A stretch of DNA of 64,000 nt from Shuttleworthella satelles DSM 14600 (lineage in GTDB: Bacteria; Bacillota; Clostridia; Lachnospirales; Lachnospiraceae): contig NZ_GG665866.1 of assembly GCF_000160115.1 (NCBI RefSeq), forward strand, positions 558,001-622,000, in the 5' to 3' direction. The position numbers and the translations under genes were made by a program. The notes under the pieces were generated by a model. The model searched no databases and was not told where the DNA came from. It saw only the letters and a program-made list of their open reading frames with translations. Of this stretch, positions 17,106 through 26,438 are shown one piece after another. How positions within the stretch are numbered: the stretch's first letter is position 1; each line of letters opens with the position of its first letter.

Positions 17106-18287
17106 TCAGTCGTAAAGGTTGGGAGCGATGCTCTCATCGGTCATGTTGCTGGAATCATACCAGTAACCTGCCGTTGCGACATCCTTGAGATCGGTCTTGC
17201 CATTCGCAGCTGCGGTCAGAGCATATACGGCATAATAACCCATCATCAGAGGAGACTGGGTAACTGCGCCGAGCATAACGCCGTCCTTGACTGCTGCCTT
17301 GATGGTAGAGCCGGCGTCGAAACCGATACCGATGACATCACCCTTGTCAGCGTTGGAACCCAGTACATTCAGGTTGGTATTGGCTGCCAGAAGTCCCTCT
17401 GCGGAAACCTGGTTGGAGCCGAAGACACCGATGGTATCCTTCTTGGAGAGGATAGCCTGAGCCTCGTTGGAGCAGAGCTCAACAGTGGTCTGCGCGGGAA
17501 CGCGAACTTCAATAACCACATTGGTATCGCCCTTGTCTGCGCCCTTGGCATGGTTTACATAGAACTCGTTACCGGTAACGGATACGGTCTTGCCGTCCTT
17601 GTGGATCAGCTCAATCATGCGGTCAACGAAACCAAGGCCGCGCTCCTCGATATTGGCAGCGGTGGCATCCTGGTTGATCTCACCGATGCGAACAGGCTTG
17701 TCAGCCTTTTTGATCTTATCCTTCAGCACCTCATACATATGGTCTGCGGCAACGGATCCGGCCTGTCTGTTATCCGTTGCGATCGTGCAGGCAACAGATC
17801 CCTTGGGCGCATCAGCAACCCCTGTGTCAAAGCAGACCAGAGGAATCTTGGCCTCAGCTGCCTTCTTAAAGGAATCCAGTACAGAGCTGGAGTCGCAGGC
17901 TGCGATTCCGATTCCTGCCGGTTTAGCCGCAATGGCTGACTCAAGCATGTTGATCTGATCGGCGATGTCTGACTCGGTGTTCGGTCCCTGAGGCTTAACC
18001 TCAACGCCGAGCTCCTTGGCAGCCTTCTGCATTCCCTTCTGAGCAGCGCCCCAGTAAGTAGACTGGAAAGACTTTACCAGCATGGGGAAGCTGTAAGCCT
18101 TGTCTGCCTTAAGGCCCTTGAACTGCTCTGGCAGATCATTGCTTCCTCCCGCGTTATTGTTGGCTGAGGATTCCGTCTTCTTATCCGAACCCTTGCTCTC
18201 CTCCTTCTTACCTCCCGAACCGCAGCCGTAGAGAGAAGTCACGCAGAGTGCCATCGCTAACATTGTTGCAACTAGTTTCTTTTTCAT
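17106..18287 (-). CDS. Sugar ABC transporter solute-binding lipoprotein
   Basis: Extracellular lipoprotein of 393 residues that captures the sugar. It has a signal peptide with lipobox LYGC (Cys22), a Gly/Ser/Lys/Asn-rich tether (23-50), then a type I periplasmic-binding fold of the ribose/galactose class (ESAIAAKPAGIGIAACDSSS; GVFGSNQ; IGFDAG). It follows a CUT2-type permease and lies in the fucose operon, so L-fucose or a related 6-deoxyhexose is the likely ligand. AGGAGGG precedes the ATG. Confidence 0.92.
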   Translation of the reverse strand: MKKKLVATMLAMALCVTSLYGCGSGGKKEESKGSDKKTESSANNNAGGSNDLPEQFKGLKADKAYSFPMLVKSFQSTYWGAAQKGMQKAAKELGVEVKPQGPNTESDIADQINMLESAIAAKPAGIGIAACDSSSVLDSFKKAAEAKIPLVCFDTGVADAPKGSVACTIATDNRQAGSVAADHMYEVLKDKIKKADKPVRIGEINQDATAANIEERGLGFVDRMIELIHKDGKTVSVTGNEFYVNHAKGADKGDTNVVIEVRVPAQTTVELCSNEAQAILSKKDTIGVFGSNQVSAEGLLAANTNLNVLGSNADKGDVIGIGFDAGSTIKAAVKDGVMLGAVTQSPLMMGYYAVYALTAAANGKTDLKDVATAGYWYDSSNMTDESIAPNLYD

Positions 18288-18373
18288 TCTTTTAACCCTC
18301 CTTTGTATTTTGAAAGAATGAATATTATTTGCCCGGGACCGGGTTCATCCGACCCCAAGCGCGTAACCTGAAT

Positions 18374-19357
18374 TTACTCGTCCTTTTTCCCTTTATTTCT
18401 CTTGATGTCAATGAGGACAGCCACAATCAGAACTGCTCCCGTGATGATCTGCTGCCAGTTGGACTGAAGTCCGACATAGGGAAGTCCTGTCTTCAGAAGC
18501 ATAATGACCATAACACCGATGAAGGTACCAATAATGGATCCATAGCCGCCGGTTGCGCAGACGCCGCCGACGAAGACGCCGCCGATGGCATCCATCTCCA
18601 GTCCGGCTCCTGTCCCCGGCTGTACGGTCGGTGTTACCGCCGCGTAGGCGATTGCGGCAAGGCCTGTGAAGAGACCGCAGATGACATAGGACATCACATG
18701 ATAGAATCTGACGTTGACGCCGGACAGGGCCGTCGCCTCCTTATTGGATCCGATGGCGATGGTATAACGTCCCATCCTGGTGTGGTTTAAGACGAACTCC
18801 ATCAGGATGACCAGGGCGATCATAATCACAAGGCCGATGGGAAGACGCAGAGCGCTTCTGCCGCTTCCGAAGGTCAGCTTGAAGATGGAGTGAAACCAGC
18901 CGCCCGGCTGCGTTACCGTCGGCCAGGGAGTCGCCTTGCACATGGATCCGATTCCTCTGGTAATCATGCAGGTCGACAGGGTCGCGATAAAGGGCGCCAG
19001 GTTCATAACGCCAACTAAGATTCCGTTGATCAGGCCCATCAGAACACCCATGACGATACAGATCAACATGGCGATTCCAACCGGAAGATCATAGTTTCGA
19101 ATCAGAGTTCCTGCCACCAGAGCGTAGCAGACCATGCCCGTTCCGATGGAGAGGTCAACGCCCGCTGTAATCAGAGGAAAGGTGACGCCGATGGCCATCA
19201 GGATATCGTAGTAGGAGAAATCCATCATACTCACAAAAGAGGAGTAGTGGCGGAATCCGGGGCTGAAGATCATGTAGATCACTACCAGAGCCATAGCGAC
19301 AAGGAATGCCACAAATCTCTGATCGCTTAAGAGTTTCTTCTTCTGTAATTCTTTCAT
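18374..19357 (-). CDS. CUT2-type sugar ABC transporter permease
   Basis: 327 residues from the ATG at 19355-19357 (GAGGGGGGC just before). About nine or ten membrane helices and the RbsC motifs TAGVDLSIG and MGRYTIAIGSNKEATALSGVN identify a ribose-type permease. It is the second permease of the cluster, so the transporter is probably a heterodimer in the membrane. It starts 10 bp after the ATPase gene. Confidence 0.93.
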   Translation of the reverse strand: MKELQKKKLLSDQRFVAFLVAMALVVIYMIFSPGFRHYSSFVSMMDFSYYDILMAIGVTFPLITAGVDLSIGTGMVCYALVAGTLIRNYDLPVGIAMLICIVMGVLMGLINGILVGVMNLAPFIATLSTCMITRGIGSMCKATPWPTVTQPGGWFHSIFKLTFGSGRSALRLPIGLVIMIALVILMEFVLNHTRMGRYTIAIGSNKEATALSGVNVRFYHVMSYVICGLFTGLAAIAYAAVTPTVQPGTGAGLEMDAIGGVFVGGVCATGGYGSIIGTFIGVMVIMLLKTGLPYVGLQSNWQQIITGAVLIVAVLIDIKRNKGKKDE

Positions 19358-19367
19358 GCTGCCCCCC

Positions 19368-20879
19368 TCAATCGATATCTCTGGTCGCAAGATTCATGAT
19401 CTTCTCCTGCGTTGCGTCCTCAATCATTACCTGACCGGTGACCTTGCCCTCGCACATGACAATGACCCTGTCACTCATACGAAGAATCTCTGTCATCTCG
19501 GAGGAGATCATGATGATCGATTTTCCGGACTCGGCCAAAAGGGTCATCAGCTTGTAGATCTCGTTCTTGGCTCCGACATCGATTCCTCTGGTCGGCTCGT
19601 CAAAAATCAGGATCTCACTGTCCCTGTCCAGCCATTTCTGAATAACTACCTTCTGCTGATTTCCTCCGGACAGGTTGACGACAAGCTGATTGGGGCTCGG
19701 CGTCTTGGTGGCCAGCTTCTCGATGAAGGCGTTCGTGTCCTTGATTTCCTTGCTCTTATTGATAAAGAAATGATCGACGTATTTGTCCAGACAGGCCAGT
19801 GTCGTATTCTCGGCAACCGTCTTCTGGGTCACAACTCCATAGCGCTTTCTGTCCTCGGACAGGTAGCCGATACCGGCCTTAACCGCATCCTGCGGAGAAT
19901 GAATGGTCACCTCTTTCAGCTGGCCGGACTCGTCCGCGATAGAGATCTTGCCGCTGGTCTTGGGATCCGCTCCGAAAATGGCTCTTGCCGTCTCCGTTCT
20001 TCCGGCTCCCATCAAGCCTGAGAATCCGAGGATCTCTCCCTTCTTAAGCTCAAAGCTGACGTCCTGTACCATCTTGCCGGCGTTGAGTCCCTCGACCTTG
20101 AGAACGACCGGGGCATCCGCCGCAACAGCGCTCTTGGTCTTGGGCTCCTCATAGATGACACGGCCTACCATCATATTGATGATGTCTTCCTTGCTGGAAT
20201 CCTTGGTGATCAAAGTCCCGATATATTTGCCGTCTCGCATGACGGAAACACGGTCGGTGATCACCTTGATCTCGTCCATGCGGTGGGAAATATAGACGAT
20301 TCCCAAATCCTGTTCCCGCAGGTCCCGGATAATGGTGAAGAGATCCTCGATTTCCTTCTCGGTCAGAGCGGCGGAGGGCTCATCGAAGATGATCAGCTTT
20401 GCATCGTGCGAAATGGCCTTGGCAATCTCACACATCTGCTGTTTGCCGACCGTCAGGGTGCTCATCTTGGCTTTCGGATCAATGTCAATGTGCATCCTCT
20501 CAAAGATCTTTGCCGCGTCATCAACCATCTTCTTATCGTCAATCCGTATTCCCTTCCTGGGCTCTCTGCCGATGAAGATATTTTGAGCGACGGTCAGATC
20601 CCCCACCATGTTGAGCTCCTGGTGGACGATGATAACTCCTGCTTCCTGTGCCTCGCGGGTACTGCGGAATTCTACCTCTTTTCCCTCGTAGGTAATGCTG
20701 CCGGAATCCATCTTGTAGATTCCCGTCAAGACCTTCATCAGGGTGGACTTGCCGGCTCCGTTCTCCCCCATCAGGGCGTGAACTTCACCGCGTTTTACTT
20801 CGAAATCGACATGATCCAGGCAGTGAACGCCGGGAAAGCTCTTGTCGATTCCCTTCATTGTCAGAATTACTTCTCCCAT
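19368..20879 (-). CDS. CUT2-type sugar ABC transporter ATPase with two ATP domains
   Basis: 503 residues from the ATG at 20877-20879 (GGGGGG upstream); the upstream TTG would add five residues. Two fused nucleotide-binding domains as in RbsA/MglA: the first has Walker A GENGAGKST and Walker B IFDEPSAAL, the second a degenerate Walker A (GLMGAGRTE), the signature LSGGNQQK and Walker B IFDEPTRGID. It energises fucose uptake with the two flanking permeases. Confidence 0.95.
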   Translation of the reverse strand: MGEVILTMKGIDKSFPGVHCLDHVDFEVKRGEVHALMGENGAGKSTLMKVLTGIYKMDSGSITYEGKEVEFRSTREAQEAGVIIVHQELNMVGDLTVAQNIFIGREPRKGIRIDDKKMVDDAAKIFERMHIDIDPKAKMSTLTVGKQQMCEIAKAISHDAKLIIFDEPSAALTEKEIEDLFTIIRDLREQDLGIVYISHRMDEIKVITDRVSVMRDGKYIGTLITKDSSKEDIINMMVGRVIYEEPKTKSAVAADAPVVLKVEGLNAGKMVQDVSFELKKGEILGFSGLMGAGRTETARAIFGADPKTSGKISIADESGQLKEVTIHSPQDAVKAGIGYLSEDRKRYGVVTQKTVAENTTLACLDKYVDHFFINKSKEIKDTNAFIEKLATKTPSPNQLVVNLSGGNQQKVVIQKWLDRDSEILIFDEPTRGIDVGAKNEIYKLMTLLAESGKSIIMISSEMTEILRMSDRVIVMCEGKVTGQVMIEDATQEKIMNLATRDID

Positions 20880-20890
20880 ATTCCCCCCAG

Positions 20891-21871
20891 TCAATTCTTC
20901 TTGCGTCTGGCCGTAACATCAATGTAGACCGCAACGATAACGATGATACCGGTGATAATCAACTGAATATCCTTGCCCAGGCCCAGTGCCAGGAGGCCCT
21001 CCTGAAGCATGGAGATAATAGAGACACCGATCACAGTTCCAAGAATGGACGCCAGACCGCCGACCATGGAAGTTCCTCCCATGACGCAGCCGGCAATGGC
21101 TTCGTTGTTGTACTGGTCTCCATAGCCGGGCTGTACTGTTGTATAGCAGGCGACGAAGTAGACGGAAGCAAGACCTACCAGCAATCCGCAGATGACATAG
21201 GCAAGCATCTCCCAGCGCTTGATGTCAACGCCGGACAGGCGCACCGCCTCGCGGTTGCTCCCCAGGCAGAGAATATATCTGCCCGCCTTGGTGTTGTAGA
21301 GAATGCAGCTGCAGAGCGCTGCCACCAGTAAAAAGACAACCAGACCGACCGGAAAACCCTTATAGGAAATCAGGTTTCTAAACCAGCCGTTGACCGGATC
21401 TGTGGACAGTGGCCAGCTCTGCGACTGGGTCTTGGTGAAGACAGCGGCAATTCCCTTGGCGATATTCATAGACGCCATGGATACGATAAAAGCGGGCACC
21501 GACTGGTAAGCCACCAGCCAACCGTTAAAGGCTCCAAAGATCAGCCCGATGATGACTGCCAAAACAATACAGATCACCAGCGGAAATCCGTAGGAATTCA
21601 GGCAATAGCCGGCTACCAGCGCGCAGCAGAACATGACCGGTCCGATCGAGAAATCAATGCCGCCCGTCGCGATGACAAAGGTAACTCCCAGAGAGAGAAA
21701 ACCCAGAAAATACACATAGTTCAGGGTGTTCAGAAGGTGTTCCTTCCCCGCCGCGGCAAATCCGTCGATTCCAAGGCAGCAGGCGAGAAACATCAGCACC
21801 AGAACGCCGAGAAGAATGATCCTGTTTAATCCGATTTTTCTGACAACCGGATTCCCCTTAATTTTTTCCAA
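20891..21871 (-). CDS. CUT2-type sugar ABC transporter permease
   Basis: 326 residues if it starts at the TTG at 21869-21871, which has GGGAGG eight bp upstream; no ATG gives an equally good site. RbsC-like, with ATGGIDFSIGPV and LGSNREAVRLSGVD motifs and about nine membrane helices. It lies between the mutarotase and the ATPase genes with short spacers, first of the four transporter genes. Confidence 0.9.
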   Translation of the reverse strand: MEKIKGNPVVRKIGLNRIILLGVLVLMFLACCLGIDGFAAAGKEHLLNTLNYVYFLGFLSLGVTFVIATGGIDFSIGPVMFCCALVAGYCLNSYGFPLVICIVLAVIIGLIFGAFNGWLVAYQSVPAFIVSMASMNIAKGIAAVFTKTQSQSWPLSTDPVNGWFRNLISYKGFPVGLVVFLLVAALCSCILYNTKAGRYILCLGSNREAVRLSGVDIKRWEMLAYVICGLLVGLASVYFVACYTTVQPGYGDQYNNEAIAGCVMGGTSMVGGLASILGTVIGVSIISMLQEGLLALGLGKDIQLIITGIIVIVAVYIDVTARRKKN

Positions 21872-21896
21872 AACAAATACCTCCCATACTCCCGAA

Positions 21897-22343
21897 TCAA
21901 ACGATTCCCTTCTGCAACATGACGTTGGCGTAGACAGCGGACTCACTCGTCGCGATCAGGCAATAGGCGCGTTTTTTCGTCTCCTCATAGAAGGCAAAGC
22001 GCTCGATCTGCCCGATGGCATCCGCTCCCCGCTCGTCGTGCCTGGCGACAATCTCTTTGTATTCCTCCCAGATGGGAGTCTTGATCTTTCTCTGATCCTG
22101 GGGCATAAGCTCCATGAGATTGACCGGATGTTCCACATAGGGATCTAAGGGGAAGACCTCCAGTATCGCGTCTAAAACCTCGCTGACGCCGTGTCCGTCC
22201 ATCCGGATCACAACTGTATTCTCTCCCTTTACACTGGGAATGGGATAATTCCCATCCCCAATGACCAGCACATCGCTGTGTCCCATCTCGCAGAGGGTTT
22301 TTAAGAGTTCCGGAGACAGAATCTTTGGAATTCCTTTCAGCAT
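21897..22343 (-). CDS. fucU: L-fucose mutarotase (RbsD/FucU family)
   Basis: Interconverts the anomers of L-fucose so that the isomerase receives its preferred form. 148 residues from the ATG at 22341-22343 (GGGGGAGG right before). The family signature is seen in LLKTLCEMGHSDVLVIGDGN, with the catalytic His about residue 20, and the C-terminal YANVMLQKG. It lies 10 bp after fucI, which supports fucose rather than ribose. Confidence 0.92.
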   Translation of the reverse strand: MLKGIPKILSPELLKTLCEMGHSDVLVIGDGNYPIPSVKGENTVVIRMDGHGVSEVLDAILEVFPLDPYVEHPVNLMELMPQDQRKIKTPIWEEYKEIVARHDERGADAIGQIERFAFYEETKKRAYCLIATSESAVYANVMLQKGIV

Positions 22344-22353
22344 ATCCTCCCCC

Positions 22354-24168
22354 TTATCTGTACTTCTTATAGAGAGGTCCGAAGGCGTTGCAGGCTCTGA
22401 AGTCAGCCCCCTCCTTGTCCTCGGTACCGAACGCATTCCAGACCGCGGGGCGATAGATCTTCTCGGAGGGAATATTGTGCATGGCAACCGGAATACGAAG
22501 AATGGATGCCATGGTGATCAGATCCGCGCCCACGTGGCCATATACCGTTGAACCGTGATTGGCTCCCCAGTTCTTCATCACATCATAGGCAGTGCAGAAG
22601 GCAGAGCCGGGTACGTGATCAACACGGGGTGCGAACCAGGTGCAGGGCCAGGTGTAATCTGTCCTCTTCCAGAGGATTTCATTGACCTGATCAGGAAGAG
22701 CTACGGTCCAGCCCTCTGCAATCTGCAGGAAGGGGCCAAGTCCCTTGACCAGGTTCAGACGAAGCATGGTGACAGGCATTTCTGTGGCGGTTAAGAAACG
22801 GGATGAATAGCCGCCGCCTCTGAAATAACCGTTGTCCGCGGGATTCCAGGTGGTCGCCTCAAGGATCTTCTTCTGATCCTCCTCCGTAATCTCCCACCAC
22901 TTCTTGATCTCGGGCTTGCCGTCCGCTCCGGTGCATACGCCGGAGAAATCCAGGGCGGAGGCGCCGGAATTGATCAGATGTAAGAAGCCATCCGCTTCTT
23001 TGGCGTGACCCTCAATCTCATACCCGGTCACCCTCTTAACCGAGTCTCCGCTCCAATAGGTTCTGACGTCGGAGAACATGGCTGAGCGTCCGGTCAGCTG
23101 CTTCTCAAAGAGCATGCACAGTCCGTTTAAGATATCGTTCTCGGTCGCTAAGATATAGGGCTCTCTCTTGCCGTCATAATCGAAGGATGTGGACAGGAAG
23201 GCCTCAGGATAGTCGCAGTTGGGCCAGTGATCGGTCCACTGTCTCTGTCCCTGGAAGCCGCCGCAGATTGCGTTGTGCCCCAGAGCCTCCTCCGGGAACT
23301 TGTCTGCCAGCTTCTCGTTGCCCCGCATCAGGTCCTTGATGATCAGATACATCTTGACCGTGAACTCCCACTGCTCGTCCTTGGTCTTGCGATCCTTCTG
23401 AATCCAATCCGGGTTCTTGTCAAAACCTTCCTTGCAGTTGGCCTTCGTCCATGCCAGGGCGCGCTCGAACTCCTCGTGATCATAGATTCCCTCGTCCATC
23501 CGGCGAAGAACCTCGACCTCATCGACCGACTCGACCCGCATGCCAAGATAGCTCTCCAGGAAGTCCTGATCCATAATGGAGCCGCCGATTCCCATCGTGA
23601 CGGATCCGATCTGCAGATAGGACAGGCCTCTTAAGGAAGCCGCCGCAATAGAAGCCCTGCCGAAGCGAAGAAGCATTTCCTCTACATCTGCGGGGATGTT
23701 CTCATCATCCGCGTCCTGCACATCTCTGCCATAGATGCCAAAAGCGGGAAGGCCCTTCTGAGCGTGTGTCGCGAGAACAGAGGCCAGATAGACAGCCCCC
23801 GGGCGCTCCGTCGCGTTCAGTCCCCAGACGCCCTTGATGGTGTTGGGATCCATATCCATGGTCTCAGACCCGTAGCACCAGCAGGGTGTCACGGTCAGGG
23901 TGATATCCACCCCTTCTCTCTTAAACTGCTCCGCACAGAGAGCGCTCTCTCTCACGCGGCCGATGGTGCAGTCCGAAATCACAACCTTAACCTTGCTTCC
24001 GTCCGCGTAGAAGAGCTTGTCCTCAAAGAGCTCCTTAGCTCTCTTTGCCATGGACATGGTCTGTTCTTCCAGAGCTCCTCTGACATCAAGGGGTCCCTTT
24101 CGACCATCGATTACCGGCCTGATTCCAATTACCGGATGTCCCCCAACGAGCTTTCTCTGATCCGCCAT
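22354..24168 (-). CDS. fucI: L-fucose isomerase
   Basis: Cytoplasmic Mn2+-dependent aldose-ketose isomerase that converts L-fucose to L-fuculose; the enzyme often also accepts D-arabinose. 604 residues, the usual length, with the family start [29 protein letters not shown] shown only in part here, [21 protein letters not shown], and the C-terminal [22 protein letters not shown] region. Conserved Glu and Asp ligands are present in the GFQGQRQW and [13 protein letters not shown] areas. AAGGAGGAAGAA precedes the ATG. Confidence 0.96.
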   Translation of the reverse strand: MADQRKLVGGHPVIGIRPVIDGRKGPLDVRGALEEQTMSMAKRAKELFEDKLFYADGSKVKVVISDCTIGRVRESALCAEQFKREGVDITLTVTPCWCYGSETMDMDPNTIKGVWGLNATERPGAVYLASVLATHAQKGLPAFGIYGRDVQDADDENIPADVEEMLLRFGRASIAAASLRGLSYLQIGSVTMGIGGSIMDQDFLESYLGMRVESVDEVEVLRRMDEGIYDHEEFERALAWTKANCKEGFDKNPDWIQKDRKTKDEQWEFTVKMYLIIKDLMRGNEKLADKFPEEALGHNAICGGFQGQRQWTDHWPNCDYPEAFLSTSFDYDGKREPYILATENDILNGLCMLFEKQLTGRSAMFSDVRTYWSGDSVKRVTGYEIEGHAKEADGFLHLINSGASALDFSGVCTGADGKPEIKKWWEITEEDQKKILEATTWNPADNGYFRGGGYSSRFLTATEMPVTMLRLNLVKGLGPFLQIAEGWTVALPDQVNEILWKRTDYTWPCTWFAPRVDHVPGSAFCTAYDVMKNWGANHGSTVYGHVGADLITMASILRIPVAMHNIPSEKIYRPAVWNAFGTEDKEGADFRACNAFGPLYKKYR

Positions 24169-24236
24169 TTCTTCCTCCTTCTCCTCTCTGAATTAAAATT
24201 TAAAATCTGTAACCAACTGCTCCGCTGCATTTTCTC

Positions 24237-25640
24237 TCAGGAAAATGTCTCAACCGCAAAGGATTCTCTCACACAGGCCCTGGCCTGAGCCAGATCCTCG
24301 AATTCCCCGGCGCAGATCATCTGAGCGATGGCGTTGCCGACGGAAGTGGCCTCGGAGGGCCCCGCATTGACAGCCAGACCGGATTCCTCCACCGTCAGAC
24401 GGTTCAGGAAGGTATTCTGTCCTCCGCCCCCGAGAATGTTGATACTGTCAAACTTCTGGCCGGTCAGGTCCATCAGCTTCTTAGCCGTATCCGCATAGCA
24501 TCTGGCCAGGGACCGGCAGATCACAGCAGACAGCTGTCCCGGGCTCTCCGGCACCGGCATCCCCTTCTGGCGGCAGGCATCCTGAATCGCGCCGATCATG
24601 GAGTCAGGGGCCAGAAAACGATTGTCATTGACATCGACCAGGGCAGGGAAATCGCTCTCCTCCTGGCCCAGCTTTGCAAGCTCCGCAAAAGAATATCTGT
24701 CGTCAAGCTCATGACGCAGAGACTGGATCATCCAGAGTCCCATAATATTCTTGAGCAAAGTAATCTTGCCGCCGTAGCCGCCCTCATTGGTGAAACCGCC
24801 GGCGTGGGCTTCTTCGTCTGTCACCGCCTTCTCGCTCTCCACTCCCATGAGGGACCAGGTCCCGCTGCTGATATAGAGTCCCTTGCCGCTCGGATCGGGC
24901 ATGGACATCACGGCAGAGGCCGTATCGTGTGAGGCGCAGGCGATAAATGAGCAGTCATATCCGACTTCCGCGGCGATCTCCGGCCGGAGCTGTCCCAGGA
25001 CAGATCCCGCGGGCAGAAGATCCAGAAAGATCTCCTGAGGCAATCCCAGCCTGCGGATCAGTTCCCGGTTCCAGTTCCCGCTCTCTGCGTCGACCAGTCC
25101 GCTTGTTGTGCACTCTGTGTATTCATTGGCTTTCCTGCCGGTCAAATAGAATCCGAAATAGTCCGGCATGCTCAGAAATGTTCGCGCCCGCTCTAAGAGG
25201 TCCGGACGCATGACCTGATCCGCCAGAAGCTGGTAGATCGTATTGTAAGACTGCTCCTGAATTCCCGTAATCCCGTAGAGTTCCCGGCTGTCAATCTTCT
25301 CGCTCAAAAGAGTGTCCATCCCCTCGGTTCTCTTATCCCTGTAACCGTAGACATCTCCCAGAATATGGTCGTCCTCATCTAAAAGGACGTAATCAACCCC
25401 CCAGGTGTCGACCGCGACGGAGACGGGAATCTTGCCCATCTCTCCCGCCTTCTTCATGCCGGCGACGATTTCCCTCGACAGGTGCTCGACATCCCAGATC
25501 CGGTGTCCGTCCTTTTTCTTCATCCCGTTCTCAAAACGGTAGATCTCGGACATCCGGATCCTCCCATTCTCCTTGGAGAAGAGAATATGCCGACCGCTCG
25601 AAGCGCCGATGTCGACTGCCAAATAGTATCTGTTTGTCAT
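24237..25640 (-). CDS. FGGY-family sugar kinase, rhamnulokinase-like; probable L-fuculokinase here
   Basis: 467 residues from the ATG at 25638-25640 (GAGGAGGGG upstream). ATP-dependent kinase of the FGGY family: the N-terminal AVDIGASSGRHIL phosphate-binding loop, DTWGVDYVLLDE and the C-terminal ILGGGGQNTFLNRLT. In detail it looks closer to RhaB (rhamnulokinase) than to E. coli FucK. It heads the operon with fucI and fucU, and no rhamnose isomerase is present, so it most likely phosphorylates L-fuculose, possibly also L-rhamnulose. Confidence 0.88.
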   Translation of the reverse strand: MTNRYYLAVDIGASSGRHILFSKENGRIRMSEIYRFENGMKKKDGHRIWDVEHLSREIVAGMKKAGEMGKIPVSVAVDTWGVDYVLLDEDDHILGDVYGYRDKRTEGMDTLLSEKIDSRELYGITGIQEQSYNTIYQLLADQVMRPDLLERARTFLSMPDYFGFYLTGRKANEYTECTTSGLVDAESGNWNRELIRRLGLPQEIFLDLLPAGSVLGQLRPEIAAEVGYDCSFIACASHDTASAVMSMPDPSGKGLYISSGTWSLMGVESEKAVTDEEAHAGGFTNEGGYGGKITLLKNIMGLWMIQSLRHELDDRYSFAELAKLGQEESDFPALVDVNDNRFLAPDSMIGAIQDACRQKGMPVPESPGQLSAVICRSLARCYADTAKKLMDLTGQKFDSINILGGGGQNTFLNRLTVEESGLAVNAGPSEATSVGNAIAQMICAGEFEDLAQARACVRESFAVETFS

Positions 25641-25689
25641 TTCCCCTCCTCTTCGATACCCCCATCGAAAAGCGAATGATACGAACAGC

Positions 25690-25725
25690 ATAAAACGTTT
25701 CGTTCATTATCGCGAAGCGTTTCGC
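25690..25725. promoter_or_regulatory. Pair of LacI-type operators at the fucose promoter
   Basis: GCGAAGCGTTTCGC (25712-25725) is a near-perfect palindrome with a central CG, as LacI-family regulators prefer. A related site ATAAAACGTTTCGT (25690-25703) has its centre 22 bp away, two helical turns. Both lie just downstream of the -10 box, so binding would block transcription of the fucose operon. Confidence 0.65.
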
Positions 25726-25735
25726 TCATATGATG

Positions 25736-25763
25736 ATTATACCTTATTCCCTCTTTGATTCAA
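25736..25763 (-). promoter_or_regulatory. Promoter of the fucose uptake operon
   Basis: On the minus strand TTGAAT (25758-25763), a 16-bp spacer and a perfect TATAAT (25736-25741). Transcription would start at about 25729 and run through the kinase, fucI, fucU and the ABC transporter genes. Confidence 0.75.
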
Positions 25764-25834
25764 GTGCTTTTTAAAATATTTTTTCATTTTTTGTCTGAAA
25801 TGATCCTAATTTCCCGCAAAAGTCTCAGAAGCAG

Positions 25835-26281
25835 TCATAAGAGATAGGTCGGAATCCGGCAGATCAGATGAGATTCCACCTTTGTTCCCCCGACAATTAC
25901 CCCGCTTTTGACAGGAGTCCCGGAAGCTTCCTTTCTCTTTGAATTCTCTTTTTTCCTTGGAGCTTCCTTTTTCTTCGCGGCTGCTTTTGTCTTTGGCGCC
26001 GTCTTTTTTTTCGCTGTCACTTTTGTCTCTGAGACCGTCTTGTTCTTTGCAACCGCTTTTGTCTCCGGCGCCGTCTTTTTCTTCGCGACCGCTTTTGACT
26101 CTGATGCCGTCTTTTTCTTCGCGGCTTCCTTTTTCTCCGAAACCGCCTTTTTCTTCACAGCTTCCGCTTTGGAAGCTTCTTTCTTCGTCTCTTTCTTTTC
26201 AGCTCCTGTCCCCTGCAAAAGTTTCTCCGCTGTCTTTGCAGTCAGGCTGTCTATCTCCTTGTTTTCCTTCGTCTTTGCCAT
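25835..26281 (-). CDS. Lysine/alanine-rich histone-H1-like protein
   Basis: 148 residues from the ATG at 26279-26281 (AAAGGAGGC seven bp before). About 40 residues are lysine. The middle (residues 25-115) is a degenerate repeat of KKKTA-x-E-x-KAVAK-type blocks, nearly without hydrophobic residues, as in histone H1-like and AlgP-like tails, and should be disordered and highly basic. The ends differ: residues 1-25 are mixed, and the last 25 (VKSGVIVGGTKVESHLICRI region) are hydrophobic and could fold. DNA or RNA binding is the simplest guess. It lies between deoR and the fucose promoter. Confidence 0.7.
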   Translation of the reverse strand: MAKTKENKEIDSLTAKTAEKLLQGTGAEKKETKKEASKAEAVKKKAVSEKKEAAKKKTASESKAVAKKKTAPETKAVAKNKTVSETKVTAKKKTAPKTKAAAKKKEAPRKKENSKRKEASGTPVKSGVIVGGTKVESHLICRIPTYLL

Positions 26282-26312
26282 CTGTGCCTCCTTTCTTCTC
26301 TGTGATGAAACC

Positions 26313-26438
26313 ACCATCTCTACCGCTACTTTTCTATCGGTACTTTTCTACCAGTACTTCTCTTCCAGTACTTCTCTTTCAGTATTTCTCTATCGTCGCT
26401 TTTCTATCGCTGCTTTTCCTGAGCTACTTTTCCTGCGG
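26313..26438. repeat. 14-bp degenerate tandem repeat, about nine units
   Basis: Eight clear 14-bp units starting at 26327 (first TACTTTTCTATCGG, last TACTTTTCCTGCGG) plus a weaker one at 26313-26326. The last unit includes the deoR stop codon (26424-26426). The array fills most of the gap between deoR and the lysine-rich gene. Confidence 0.85.
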
